64,000 bases of DNA from Enterobacter ludwigii (GTDB lineage: Bacteria; Pseudomonadota; Gammaproteobacteria; Enterobacterales; Enterobacteriaceae): positions 3,534,001-3,598,000 of the forward strand of contig NZ_CP017279.1 of NCBI RefSeq assembly GCF_001750725.1. Reading direction: 5' to 3'. Shown here piece after piece: positions 1 through 9,576 of this stretch. The translations under genes were made by a program, and so were the position numbers. The number at the start of each line of letters is the position of its first letter. The stretch's first letter is position 1. The notes below the pieces were generated by a model. The model was not told where the DNA came from. It saw only the letters and a list, made by a program, of their open reading frames with translations, and made no database searches.

Positions 1-510
1 CGCGACCTGAAGGCGCTGTATCCGCATAAAATCGTGCTGGCGGATGCCAAGATTGCCGATGCGGGCAAAATTCTTTCCCGTATGTGTTTTGAAGCCAATG
101 CCGACTGGGTCACCGTTATTTGCTGTGCGGATATCAACACGGCTAAAGGTGCGCTGGATGTGGCAAAAGAGTTCAACGGTGATGTGCAGATTGAGCTGAC
201 CGGGTTCTGGACCTGGGAGCAGGCGCAGGAGTGGCGTGACGCGGGCATTCAACAGGTGGTTTATCACCGCAGCCGTGATGCGCAGGCCGCTGGGGTAGCG
301 TGGGGGGAAGCGGATATCAGCGCGATTAAGCGTCTGGCCGATATGGGCTTCAAAGTGACCGTGACCGGAGGCCTGGCGCTGGAAGATCTGCCGCTGTTCA
401 AAGGTATCCCAATTCATGTCTTTATCGCAGGCCGTAGCATCCGTGATGCCGCCTCTCCGGTAGAAGCCGCGCGTCAGTTCAAACGCTCAATCGCTCAGCT
501 TTGGGGCTAA
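1..510 (+). CDS. ulaD: 3-keto-L-gulonate-6-phosphate decarboxylase UlaD (5' partial)
   Basis: Decarboxylates 3-keto-L-gulonate 6-phosphate to L-xylulose 5-phosphate in cytoplasmic L-ascorbate catabolism. The window opens inside the gene: the frame is open from base 1 and the first residue corresponds to about residue 48 of the 216-residue E. coli protein. The family DxK metal and catalytic motif ([10 protein letters not shown]) lies at bases 40-69. The C-terminal phosphate-binding part (VTGGLAL, FIAGRSI) is intact. The fragment follows the E. coli protein almost residue for residue. ulaE starts 9 bases downstream, so this is the middle of the ula operon; the transporter genes would lie before base 1. 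Confidence 0.97.
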   Translation, partial: RDLKALYPHKIVLADAKIADAGKILSRMCFEANADWVTVICCADINTAKGALDVAKEFNGDVQIELTGFWTWEQAQEWRDAGIQQVVYHRSRDAQAAGVAWGEADISAIKRLADMGFKVTVTGGLALEDLPLFKGIPIHVFIAGRSIRDAASPVEAARQFKRSIAQLWG

Positions 511-519
511 GGAGCGGGT

Positions 520-1380
520 ATGTTGTCTAAACAAGTCCCGCTCGGCATCTATGAAAAGGCACTCCCTGCGGGGGAGTGCTGGCTGGAGCGGCTGCAACTG
601 GCGAAACAACTCAGCTTCGATTTTGTTGAAATGTCAGTGGATGAGACGGACGAACGCCTGTCTCGCCTGGACTGGAGCCGCGAACAGCGTCTGGCACTGG
701 TTAGCGCCATTGCTGAAACGGGGGTACGTGTGCCTTCCCTGTGCCTCAGCGCCCATCGTCGTTTTCCGCTTGGCAGTGAAGATGATGCTGTGCGTGCTCA
801 GGGGCTGGAGATCATGCGTAAAGCCATTCGCTTTGCCCAGGATGTCGGCATCCGTGTGATCCAGCTGGCGGGGTATGACGTTTACTATCAGGACGCCAAT
901 AATGAAACGCGCCGTCGTTTTCGTGACGGCCTGAAAGAGAGCGTCGACATGGCCAGCCGTGCTCAGGTGACGCTGGCGATGGAGATCATGGATTATCCGT
1001 TAATGAACTCCATCAGCAAGGCGCTGGGTTACGCGCACTACCTGAATAATCCGTGGTTCCAGCTCTACCCTGATATCGGCAATCTGTCAGCCTGGGATAA
1101 CGACGTGCAGATGGAACTGCAGGCGGGTATTGGTCATATCGTGGCGGTTCATGTCAAAGATACCCGGCCTGGTGTATTCAAAAATGTTCCGTTCGGCACC
1201 GGGGTGGTGGATTTCGAACGGTGCTTCCAGACGCTCAAACAGACAGGGTATTGCGGGCCTTACCTGATTGAGATGTGGAGTGAAACGTCGGACGACCCGG
1301 CAGCCGAAGTGGCGAAGGCGCGGGACTGGGTCCGTGAACGTATGGCGCGGGCTGGGTTGATGGAGGCTGAGCATGCATAA
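520..1380 (+). CDS. ulaE: L-ribulose-5-phosphate 3-epimerase UlaE
   Basis: Interconverts L-xylulose 5-phosphate and L-ribulose 5-phosphate, the second cytosolic step of ascorbate breakdown. It is a 286-residue TIM-barrel protein, against 284 in E. coli. The four metal ligands known for this enzyme appear at the expected positions: E155 (AMEIMD), D185 (YPDIGN), H211 (AVHVKD) and E251 (IEMWSE). The start ATG has GGAG six bases upstream. The 3' end overlaps ulaF by 8 bases, which suggests translational coupling. Confidence 0.97.
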   Translation: MLSKQVPLGIYEKALPAGECWLERLQLAKQLSFDFVEMSVDETDERLSRLDWSREQRLALVSAIAETGVRVPSLCLSAHRRFPLGSEDDAVRAQGLEIMRKAIRFAQDVGIRVIQLAGYDVYYQDANNETRRRFRDGLKESVDMASRAQVTLAMEIMDYPLMNSISKALGYAHYLNNPWFQLYPDIGNLSAWDNDVQMELQAGIGHIVAVHVKDTRPGVFKNVPFGTGVVDFERCFQTLKQTGYCGPYLIEMWSETSDDPAAEVAKARDWVRERMARAGLMEAEHA

Positions 1381-2059
1381 GCTTAAGCAGCAGGTCTTTG
1401 AGGCCAATATGGATCTACCTCGCTACGGTCTGGTGACGTTTACCTGGGGTAACGTCAGCGCCATTGACCGTGAGCAGGGGCGGGTCGTGATTAAGCCCAG
1501 CGGTGTGCCCTATGAATCCATGACCGCCGACGACATGGTGGTTGTCGATCTCCATGGCAACGTGGTTGACGGAAAGTGGCGTCCTTCTTCTGATACCGCC
1601 ACCCATCTGGCACTGTATCAGCGTTATCCCTCCCTGGGCGGCGTTGTACATACACACTCGACCCATGCCACGGCCTGGGCGCAGGCAGGGCTGCCCATTC
1701 CGGCTCTTGGCACCACGCATGCAGACTACTTCTTTGGCGATATTCCCTGCACGCGGGCATTAACGCAGGCCGAAGTGGAAGGGGAGTATGAACTCAACAC
1801 CGGTCGCGTCATTATCGACACGCTGGCTGAGCGTGAGCCGCTGCATACGCCGGGTATTGTGGTGTATCAGCACGGTCCATTCTCGTGGGGAAAAGACGCT
1901 CACGATGCCGTGCATAACGCGGTGGTGATGGAGGAAGTGGCGCGAATGGCGTGGATCGCCCGCGGCATCAATCCGCAGCTTCAGGGCATTGATGATTACC
2001 TTATGAATAAACATTTCATGCGTAAACATGGGCCCAACGCCTATTACGGGCAGAAGTGA
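1373..2059 (+). CDS. ulaF: L-ribulose-5-phosphate 4-epimerase UlaF
   Basis: Class II aldolase/AraD-type zinc enzyme that converts L-ribulose 5-phosphate to D-xylulose 5-phosphate, feeding the pentose phosphate pathway. It has 228 residues, the same as the E. coli enzyme. The zinc-binding HTH lies at residues 93-95 and a third histidine at residue 167 (QHGPF). The N-terminal phosphate-binding region (TWGNVSA, KPSGV) is present. It is the last gene of the ula operon; its start codon lies inside ulaE. It is distinguished from AraD and SgbE by context and by near-identity to UlaF throughout. Confidence 0.97.
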   Translation: MHKLKQQVFEANMDLPRYGLVTFTWGNVSAIDREQGRVVIKPSGVPYESMTADDMVVVDLHGNVVDGKWRPSSDTATHLALYQRYPSLGGVVHTHSTHATAWAQAGLPIPALGTTHADYFFGDIPCTRALTQAEVEGEYELNTGRVIIDTLAEREPLHTPGIVVYQHGPFSWGKDAHDAVHNAVVMEEVARMAWIARGINPQLQGIDDYLMNKHFMRKHGPNAYYGQK

Positions 2060-2065
2060 ATAAGT

Positions 2066-2111
2066 GCTCTGGAATACCGAAAAACAGTTGTAACCGGTGG
2101 TATTTCAGAGC
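2066..2111 (+). other. 13-bp stem-loop at the 3' end of the ula operon
   Basis: GCTCTGGAATACC (2066-2078) can pair with GGTATTTCAGAGC (2099-2111) over 13 positions, with one G-U wobble and a 20-base loop. No U-tract follows on the plus strand, so it is not a textbook terminator. It may protect the 3' end of the transcript. Confidence 0.5.
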
Positions 2112-2118
2112 CATTAGC

Positions 2119-2143
2119 AAAAAAAAGCCCCCGGGCAGGGGGC
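2119..2143 (-). terminator. Rho-independent terminator, read leftward after yjfY
   Basis: GCCCCC (2127-2132) and GGGGGC (2138-2143) form a 6-bp GC stem with a five-base loop. Eight A residues at 2119-2126 become a U-tract on the minus strand, so it would end transcripts coming from yjfY. Confidence 0.8.
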
Positions 2144-2200
2144 AAGTTAAACTATGGCTATGTTCTCTTTGTTGGCTTTCCTGGTGCTAGCGTTAAAGCG

Positions 2201-2476
2201 TTATCGGTAGATATCTGCACTGGCGTGCATATTGCCGTTGCTGCCGGGCTCACGCATCAGTATGACGTGATAATATTGTGCACCCTGAGCATCGGTCTCT
2301 TGATTGAGTGCCTGATCTGCTTCACTTTCAGTGGCGAAATTATGATTGATGTAGATTACGCCTAAGCTCTGCACATCATCCATGTTTTGGGCCTGCCGGC
2401 CGTCTATCTTGATGGCTGCCATCGCGTTTGCACTGAGCAAAAGTGCAGCCATTACGGCAAATGCGATTTTTTTCAT
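2201..2476 (-). CDS. yjfY: YjfY, small secreted YhcN/DUF1471-family protein
   Basis: A 91-residue protein with a signal peptide (MKKIAFAVMAALLLSANAMA) and a mature DUF1471 domain with the characteristic SLGVIYINHNFATESEAD and YYHVILMREPGSNG stretches. Family members (YhcN, BhsA, McbA) are small periplasmic or outer-membrane-associated stress and biofilm proteins; YjfY itself has no firm role. The ATG at 2476 was chosen over the longer frame because it starts a proper signal peptide and is preceded by GGAGC. It is transcribed convergently to the ula operon. Confidence 0.9.
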   Translation of the reverse strand: MKKIAFAVMAALLLSANAMAAIKIDGRQAQNMDDVQSLGVIYINHNFATESEADQALNQETDAQGAQYYHVILMREPGSNGNMHASADIYR

Positions 2477-2689
2477 GATATGCGCTCCACGACTGCGTGC
2501 TGTGAAAGGGGGTGTTGCTCTCCTTTTATAAATAAGGTCTCTGATTAAAGTGTAATCATTTATCCGGCGGGGATGCGTGACCATTTCTGATGCTGTTGTT
2601 CAAAAAAACAACGCTTCCTGATGTGATTAATTTTAAATCACCCACTTAGACCAGCTTTACGCTTTGTGCGAATTATTTGTGCAATCAGC

Positions 2690-2718
2690 TTGAGTTTCCA
2701 GGGGCGCGCAAGTATTAT
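2690..2718 (+). promoter_or_regulatory. Sigma-70 promoter of rpsF-priB-rpsR-rplI
   Basis: TTGAGT (2690-2695) and TATTAT (2713-2718) are separated by 17 bases. It lies about 100 bases before rpsF, and no other good promoter is seen ahead of the operon. The rest of the 2477-2690 gap toward yjfY shows no clear feature. Confidence 0.7.
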
Positions 2719-2732
2719 GACGCGTCAATTTT

Positions 2733-3213
<481 letters not shown>

Positions 3214-3219
3214 TTTCTG

Positions 3220-3766
<547 letters not shown>

Positions 3767-3795
3767 TCGGGCACGGTCCATTAATACGACTTTAA

Positions 3796-4257
<462 letters not shown>

Positions 4258-4279
4258 TTTTACTCTGCTCACGTCGAAG

Positions 4280-4310
4280 CGCCGGCCTTGTGCCGGCGTT
4301 TTGCTTTTTT
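4280..4310 (+). terminator. Terminator of the rpsF-rplI operon
   Basis: CGCCGGC (4280-4286) pairs with GCCGGCG (4292-4298) around a five-base loop, followed by TTTTGCTTTTTT. Confidence 0.9.
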
Positions 4311-4407
4311 AAGGGACCAGGCTCGCGCTTTAGTGCTTGTAGGGTCGCTATTCCTGGCGCATTCTCTGATAATAAAATGAAACGCAATTTTATTTATGAG
4401 ATTCGAC

Positions 4408-5337
4408 ATGGAAACCGCTCTGCCCACGCCCGTATTTGCCCGTCGAAAGGTGGCCTATGCCTGCGCCACGCTCTGCTGTCTGCTTTGGGGTAGCTCTTAC
4501 CCGGCCATAAAAAGCGGCTATGAACTCTTCCAGATTGCCACCGATGATATTCCCTCAAAGGTCGTGTTCGCCGGTTACCGTTTTCTGTTTGCGGGTGTGC
4601 TGCTGCTTCTCTTTGCGTTAGCACAGCGCAAGCCCATCGGCAGGTTCACGCCCGGGCAGTTTGGGCAATTGACCGTCCTGGGACTGACGCAGACGAGCAT
4701 TCAGTACACCTTCTTTTATATCGGACTGGCCTACACGACAGGTGTGAACGGCTCGATCATGAACGCCACCGGCACTTTCTTCAGCGTGCTGCTGGCGCAC
4801 TTCATCTACCACAACGACAAGCTCAGCTATAACAAAACGCTTGGCTGTATTCTGGGCTTTGCCGGAGTGATGCTGGTTAACTTCCACGGCGGGTTAAGCG
4901 AATTCAGCTTCGTCTGGAAGGGCGACGGGTTTGTGGTGCTGGCAGCCTTTATCCTTTCTGCCGCCACGCTTTACGGAAAACGCATCTCCCAGACCGTCGA
5001 CCCGACAGTAATGACCGGCTGGCAGCTGGCTATCGGCGGCGCGGCGCTGGTGGCGGGTGGCTATCTCACGGGAGGGACGCTGGAAGTGCATAGCATGACG
5101 GCCGTCGCGGTGCTGGGGTATCTGACGTTACTCTCTTCGGTAGCGTTCGCCCTCTGGAGCGCGCTGCTGAAAGTGAACCGCGTAAGTATGATTGCCCCGT
5201 TCAACTTTGTGATCCCCGTTGCCGGGACGGTGCTGTCCGCCATTTTCCTCGGTGAAAACATTCTGGACATCAAATATGCGATTGCGCTGGTGCTGGTCTG
5301 CTCGGGGATCTGGTGGGTCAATAAGCGGAGTCACTAA
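4408..5337 (+). CDS. EamA-family (DMT superfamily) inner-membrane transporter
   Basis: A 309-residue, ten-helix drug/metabolite transporter with two EamA repeats. The first has LLWGSSYPAIK near the N-terminus; the second starts around residue 165 (AAFILSAATLYGKR) and ends with FLGE and GIWWVNKRSH. The substrate cannot be read from the sequence. An in-frame ATG four codons earlier (4396) is also possible, but its upstream region is poor. The gene sits between rplI and ytfB, where E. coli K-12 has other genes, so it is an accessory insertion. It ends convergently to ytfB with a REP-like palindrome between them. Confidence 0.88.
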   Translation: METALPTPVFARRKVAYACATLCCLLWGSSYPAIKSGYELFQIATDDIPSKVVFAGYRFLFAGVLLLLFALAQRKPIGRFTPGQFGQLTVLGLTQTSIQYTFFYIGLAYTTGVNGSIMNATGTFFSVLLAHFIYHNDKLSYNKTLGCILGFAGVMLVNFHGGLSEFSFVWKGDGFVVLAAFILSAATLYGKRISQTVDPTVMTGWQLAIGGAALVAGGYLTGGTLEVHSMTAVAVLGYLTLLSSVAFALWSALLKVNRVSMIAPFNFVIPVAGTVLSAIFLGENILDIKYAIALVLVCSGIWWVNKRSH

Positions 5338-5347
5338 GAAGGGCATT

Positions 5348-5376
5348 GCCGGGGGGCTGGCTCGCCTTACCCGGCC
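5348..5376. repeat. REP-like palindrome between convergent genes
   Basis: GCCGGGGGG and CCTTACCCGGC form imperfect arms around GCTGGCTCG, the layout of enterobacterial repetitive extragenic palindromes. It lies between the EamA gene and ytfB. Confidence 0.6.
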
Positions 5377-5382
5377 GGAACA

Positions 5383-6027
5383 TTAACGTGCTCTGATAAA
5401 ACTGCCGTCAGGCTGGCGGGTAAACAGCACCTGCTGGCCATTTCCCGTATCAATCGTGAGCCCGGTGACGACGCCGCTGGCATTCTGACGTATCTGCACC
5501 AGCTGGCCGTTCTGCAAATTACTGAGCGGCTTGCCCGCGCCTTCCACCTGCGCCATGGCATACACATCGGTTGGCGGCAGATTGTGGTCGCGGAACAGCT
5601 GCGCAAGGGTTTTACCTGGCTCTACGCGATAGGAACGCCACTGCTGCTCAATGCCGGTTGGCTGCTGAGCCTGTGGCTCTGCCGGGGCCGCTGCCTGTTC
5701 CTGTGGCTGTTCATCCTGAATGGGTTCCGGTTCAACAGGCGCAACCTGTCCCGGATCGTTCGACGGGGTGACCAGTTGCGTCTGCACAGGCTGGGTGTCC
5801 GGCTGCGGTCGCGTTTGCGACTGAATATCCAGCTGGGCATTGCGGGTCACCGTCGCGGTGTCGGCGTCATCGCCACCGGAAGGAAGCAGGAAACCCACGA
5901 TCACCATCAGCGCGCCAATGATGATCCCTCTGCGATGCAGAGGCGGCAGCGGGTCCATGATGCGAAAATTGTCCGGCGCCTGCCAGATTTTCGCCAGGGT
6001 AGGTTTCAGTTCAAATCGCCCGGGCAT
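5383..6027 (-). CDS. ytfB: Cell-division-associated protein YtfB (OapA family)
   Basis: A 214-residue membrane-anchored protein of the opacity-associated-protein A family. It has a cytoplasmic N-terminus, one transmembrane helix (IIIGALMVIVGFLL at about 34-47), a low-complexity Pro/Gln/Glu periplasmic linker (about 60-130) and a C-terminal LysM/OapA-type domain (YRVEPGKTLAQLFRDHNLP). In E. coli YtfB associates with the divisome and binds peptidoglycan glycans. It is transcribed divergently from fklB across a 233-base gap. Confidence 0.93.
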   Translation of the reverse strand: MPGRFELKPTLAKIWQAPDNFRIMDPLPPLHRRGIIIGALMVIVGFLLPSGGDDADTATVTRNAQLDIQSQTRPQPDTQPVQTQLVTPSNDPGQVAPVEPEPIQDEQPQEQAAAPAEPQAQQPTGIEQQWRSYRVEPGKTLAQLFRDHNLPPTDVYAMAQVEGAGKPLSNLQNGQLVQIRQNASGVVTGLTIDTGNGQQVLFTRQPDGSFIRAR

Positions 6028-6260
6028 GGCTCTCCTCCTGCTCCGCGTCTTTTTTATCCTGTGCTCCGAAGTATAGTTTGCTAACTGCCTGAACGGCGTA
6101 GCAAACCCGACATCCGTGACATTCGTTCGGGATTAATCCTGGTTCTCTCTATTGTTTCTGTTTCGTCGCGGTTTGTCACCTTAACTTCAGACAAAGTTTT
6201 ACCCATAAGGGCATGGCTGATATGCTGCCCGCTACTTTAAATGTGATGGAAGGAAAACCC

Positions 6261-6881
6261 ATGACCACCCCGACTTTTGACACTATCGAAGCGCAGGCAA
6301 GTTACGGTATCGGCTTGCAGGTAGGACAGCAGCTGAGCGAATCCGGCCTGGAAGGTCTGTTACCCGAAGCGCTGGTGGCGGGTATCGCTGATGCGCTGGA
6401 AGGCAACAACCCGGCAGTTCCGGTTGATGTTGTGCACCGTGCGCTGCGTGAAATCCACGAACGTGCTGACGCCGTGCGTCGCGCGCGTTTCGAAGAGATG
6501 GCTGCAGAAGGCGTGAAATATCTGGAAGAGAACCGTGAGCGTGAAGGCGTGAACAGCACCGAGTCTGGCCTGCAGTTCCGCGTGATCAATCAGGGCGACG
6601 GCGCAATCCCGGCGCGTACTGACCACGTTCGCGTGCACTACACCGGTAAACTGATCGACGGTACGGTGTTCGACAGCTCTGTAGCACGTGGCGAACCGGC
6701 TGAATTCCCGGTTAACGGCGTTATCGCGGGCTGGATCGAAGCGCTGACCCTGATGCCAGTGGGTTCCAAATGGGAACTGACTATCCCGCACAACCTGGCG
6801 TACGGCGAGCGTGGCGCTGGTGCGTCCATCCCGCCATTCAGCACCCTGGTGTTTGAAGTCGAGCTGCTGGAAATTCTGTAA
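6261..6881 (+). CDS. fklB: FKBP-type peptidyl-prolyl isomerase FklB (FKBP22)
   Basis: Catalyses cis-trans isomerisation of Xaa-Pro bonds. It has 206 residues, the E. coli FklB length: an N-terminal helical dimerisation domain (about 1-90) and a C-terminal FKBP domain with [16 protein letters not shown] and [24 protein letters not shown]. No signal peptide, so it is cytosolic. The ATG at 6261 is preferred over an upstream in-frame ATG because AAGGA lies just before it and the length matches. Confidence 0.97.
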   Translation: MTTPTFDTIEAQASYGIGLQVGQQLSESGLEGLLPEALVAGIADALEGNNPAVPVDVVHRALREIHERADAVRRARFEEMAAEGVKYLEENREREGVNSTESGLQFRVINQGDGAIPARTDHVRVHYTGKLIDGTVFDSSVARGEPAEFPVNGVIAGWIEALTLMPVGSKWELTIPHNLAYGERGAGASIPPFSTLVFEVELLEIL

Positions 6882-6895
6882 TCAGCTTTTCTTAT

Positions 6896-6921
6896 TTCCT
6901 CTCTTCTTCGGGGGAGAGGAA
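6896..6921 (+). terminator. Possible fklB transcript-end hairpin
   Basis: TTCCTCTC (6896-6903) pairs with GAGAGGAA (6914-6921). There is no U-tract, so termination is uncertain. Confidence 0.35.
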
Positions 6922-7149
6922 TATAGTGATAAAACCTATAGTTACGACGGAATCAACATTTTATCTTGCAAACGAAACTGTTGCGTGTATTTTTGTGAGC
7001 TGTTTCGCGTTGTATGAGTGATATGACACTCACTTTAAACATATTATTAACATAATATCCAAATCATAGTATTCATCCCGCCGATTCTTACCTAATATCG
7101 ATGAGTCCTTTCATGGGGACCGTTATTTTTTTGACGTATTTAAAGGCCA

Positions 7150-7194
7150 GAAGAGCCTTAACAACACAGACAGGCATAAACAGGAAAATATCAC
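7150..7194 (+). promoter_or_regulatory. cycA leader with CA-rich element, candidate GcvB sRNA target
   Basis: The 313-base gap between fklB and cycA is AT-rich and holds the cycA promoter, which is not resolved here. Just upstream of the start codon is a C/A-rich stretch (AACAACACAGACAGG at about 7160-7174). In E. coli and Salmonella cycA mRNA is repressed by GcvB, whose GU-rich seed targets such sequences. This is an inference from composition and position. Confidence 0.35.
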
Positions 7195-8604
7195 ATGGTA
7201 GATCAGGTTAAAGTCGTCGCCGACGAAGAGGCGTCGTCTGAACAGTCGCTACGGCGCAATCTCACAAACCGTCATATTCAGCTCATTGCCATTGGGGGTG
7301 CCATCGGTACCGGGCTGTTTATGGGGTCAGGTAAAACCATCAGTCTTGCCGGGCCGTCGATCATTTTCGTTTATATGATCATCGGTTTTATGCTCTTCTT
7401 CGTGATGCGTGCAATGGGTGAATTGCTGCTCTCGAACCTCGAATACAAGTCCTTTAGCGATTTCGCTTCCGACCTGCTTGGCCCCTGGGCGGGCTATTTC
7501 ACCGGCTGGACCTACTGGTTCTGCTGGGTGGTGACCGGCATGGCGGATGTGGTCGCCATCACGGCCTACGCGCAGTTCTGGTTCCCTGGGTTATCGGACT
7601 GGGTGGCCTCGCTGGCGGTGATTGTTCTGCTGCTGAGCCTTAACCTCGCCACCGTTAAAATGTTCGGTGAGATGGAGTTCTGGTTTGCGATGATCAAAAT
7701 CGTGGCGATTATCGCCCTGATTGTTGTCGGCCTGGTGATGGTACTGACGCACTTCCAGTCTCCAACCGGCGTTCAGGCTTCGTTCGCGCATCTGTGGAAT
7801 GACGGCGGCTGGTTCCCGAAAGGCATCAGTGGCTTCTTTGCCGGTTTCCAGATTGCGGTGTTTGCCTTTGTGGGGATTGAGCTGGTCGGTACCACGGCGG
7901 CGGAAACTAAAGATCCGGAGAAATCCCTGCCGCGCGCGATTAACTCCATCCCGATTCGTATCATTATGTTCTACGTGTTCGCGCTGATTATCATCATGTC
8001 CGTGACGCCGTGGAGCTCCGTTGTACCGACCAAGAGCCCGTTCGTTGAGCTGTTTGTGCTGGTTGGACTGCCTGCGGCGGCAAGCCTGATTAACTTCGTG
8101 GTGCTGACCTCCGCGGCCTCTTCGGCCAACAGTGGGGTGTTCTCTACCAGCCGTATGCTGTTTGGTCTGGCACAGGAAGGGGTTGCGCCACGCGCGTTTG
8201 CCAAACTGTCTAAGCGTGCGGTGCCGGCGAAAGGGCTGACCTTCTCCTGTATCTGCCTGCTGGGCGGTGTGGTGATGCTCTATGTGAACCCGAGTGTGAT
8301 CGGTGCGTTTACCATGATCACCACGGTCTCTGCGATCCTGTTCATGTTCGTCTGGACCATCATCCTGTGTTCTTACCTGGTGTACCGCAAACAGCGTCCG
8401 CACCTGCATGAAAAATCGATCTACAAAATGCCGCTGGGCAAGCTGATGTGCTGGGTGTGCATGGCGTTCTTCGTCTTCGTGCTGGTTCTGCTGACGCTGG
8501 AAGACGATACCCGTCAGGCGTTAATCGTCACGCCACTGTGGTTCATCGCGCTGGGGCTGGGATGGTTATTTATCGGTAAGAAACGTATGGCAGGCATGCG
8601 TTAA
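7195..8604 (+). CDS. cycA: D-serine/D-alanine/glycine:H+ symporter CycA
   Basis: APC-superfamily amino-acid transporter (AAT family) of 469 residues and 12 transmembrane helices. The N-terminal signature GGAIGTGLFMGSG lies at about 34-46 and the AAETKDPEKSLPRAI loop is family-typical. CycA imports glycine, D-serine, D-alanine and D-cycloserine. It matches the E. coli protein closely and sits in the conserved place next to fklB and ytfE. It ends in a terminator interlocked with that of ytfE. Confidence 0.97.
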   Translation: MVDQVKVVADEEASSEQSLRRNLTNRHIQLIAIGGAIGTGLFMGSGKTISLAGPSIIFVYMIIGFMLFFVMRAMGELLLSNLEYKSFSDFASDLLGPWAGYFTGWTYWFCWVVTGMADVVAITAYAQFWFPGLSDWVASLAVIVLLLSLNLATVKMFGEMEFWFAMIKIVAIIALIVVGLVMVLTHFQSPTGVQASFAHLWNDGGWFPKGISGFFAGFQIAVFAFVGIELVGTTAAETKDPEKSLPRAINSIPIRIIMFYVFALIIIMSVTPWSSVVPTKSPFVELFVLVGLPAAASLINFVVLTSAASSANSGVFSTSRMLFGLAQEGVAPRAFAKLSKRAVPAKGLTFSCICLLGGVVMLYVNPSVIGAFTMITTVSAILFMFVWTIILCSYLVYRKQRPHLHEKSIYKMPLGKLMCWVCMAFFVFVLVLLTLEDDTRQALIVTPLWFIALGLGWLFIGKKRMAGMR

Positions 8605-8611
8605 TAAAAAA

Positions 8612-8630
8612 GGCCACAGATGCTGTGGCC
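8612..8630 (-). terminator. Terminator for ytfE, located inside the cycA 3' region
   Basis: GGCCACA (8612-8618) pairs with TGTGGCC (8624-8630). The A-run before it gives a U-tract on the minus strand only. Confidence 0.8.
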
Positions 8631-8647
8631 GAATGATAACCTCAGGA

Positions 8648-8671
8648 AGGCGCTCTCGGGCGCCTTTTTTT
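8648..8671 (+). terminator. Terminator for cycA, abutting the ytfE stop codon
   Basis: AGGCGC (8648-8653) pairs with GCGCCT (8660-8665), followed by a run of T. The U-tract overlaps the ytfE stop codon at 8670-8672. Confidence 0.85.
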
Positions 8672-9332
8672 ATTCACCTGCGAGGGCACGCGGGAACAGG
8701 ACATTGTTCTCAAGACTGATGTGCTCCATCAGGTCGTCGATCATCTCGTTAATGCCGTTGTACATCGCTTTCCACGTGGTGCACGCCTCTGGTGGCGGTG
8801 TAACGTTATGGGTAGTGTGTTTAATCACTTCCAGCAGTTCGCCTGCATCATCATGTTCGCTTTCCATGACGCTGATGGGCCCCATCGCCTGGCCGCCCAT
8901 ACCCTGTTTGATTATCGGGAAGAGGATTTGCTCCTCTTTCATCATGTGGCTGGAAAGCTCTTCGTGAAGCAGGGTCAGGTATTTCGCCAGACCGCGCGGT
9001 ACGGAAGGTTTGTCGGCGTGAACGCGCTCCACTTTTGTCGCCTGCAGGATCAGTTCAGGCAGTTGTTCACGGTGACGGTCGTGAAAACGCACAATGATAT
9101 GGTCGATGATGTCGGCAAGGGCTGCAGTGCGCCAGTCTTTCTCAATAGGCTGCTCAGCCAGTTGCGCCAGCTCCGCTTCAATGAGCCCCACATCCAGCTC
9201 TTTACGCGAGGCGGCACGTGCCAGGGTTTGCTTACCGCCACAGCAGTAATCCATATCGTATTTACGAAACAGCGCGGACGCGCGCGGGATGGAGAGCGCC
9301 AGCTCGCCAAGGGGTTGGTCGCGGAAGGCCAT
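8670..9332 (-). CDS. ytfE: Iron-sulfur cluster repair protein YtfE (RIC)
   Basis: Di-iron hemerythrin-like protein that repairs iron-sulfur clusters damaged by nitric oxide or peroxide. It has 220 residues: an N-terminal ScdA-type domain with the DYCCGG motif (C30, C31) and a C-terminal four-helix bundle with His/Glu ligands ([43 protein letters not shown]). The upstream site at 9361-9382 matches the NsrR operator, the expected nitric-oxide control. Confidence 0.97.
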   Translation of the reverse strand: MAFRDQPLGELALSIPRASALFRKYDMDYCCGGKQTLARAASRKELDVGLIEAELAQLAEQPIEKDWRTAALADIIDHIIVRFHDRHREQLPELILQATKVERVHADKPSVPRGLAKYLTLLHEELSSHMMKEEQILFPIIKQGMGGQAMGPISVMESEHDDAGELLEVIKHTTHNVTPPPEACTTWKAMYNGINEMIDDLMEHISLENNVLFPRALAGE

Positions 9333-9360
9333 AGCAGTTACCTCATCATCAATAATATAA

Positions 9361-9382
9361 AGTGCATTTTAAATGCATCTTT
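9361..9382 (-). promoter_or_regulatory. NsrR-type operator upstream of ytfE
   Basis: A 22-base imperfect palindrome made of the half-site AAGTGCATTTT and its near mirror AAATGCATCTT. This is the NsrR consensus (AAGATGCATTT repeats) and lies 29 bases upstream of the ytfE start, as in E. coli, where NsrR represses ytfE until nitric oxide appears. Confidence 0.8.
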
Positions 9383-9510
9383 AAGGCGACGCTATAACCC
9401 TTTAGAGGGAAGGGGCAAAGTGAGAACCAGATCACAAAAAATAATGACTTTTAACTTGCTGAATGAATGCAGGAAATTACTTTAGAAAGTTTTTTAACGT
9501 GGGGAAACAG

Positions 9511-9537
9511 TAAACAACTCGCCGTGCCTGCCGATAT
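9511..9537 (+). promoter_or_regulatory. FliA (sigma-28) flagellar-class promoter
   Basis: TAAA (9511-9514), exactly 15 bases, then GCCGATAT (9530-9537). The enteric class 3 flagellar consensus is TAAA-N15-GCCGATAA. It lies 40 bases upstream of the chemoreceptor. Confidence 0.88.
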
Positions 9538-9576
9538 ATCCACGTCAGACAAACCTGCATATAAAAAAGGCAACGC

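Noticed and set aside
7591..8409. 272-codon open frame antisense to cycA
   Set aside because: Low-complexity His/Arg/Gln translation, typical of the shadow of a membrane-protein gene.
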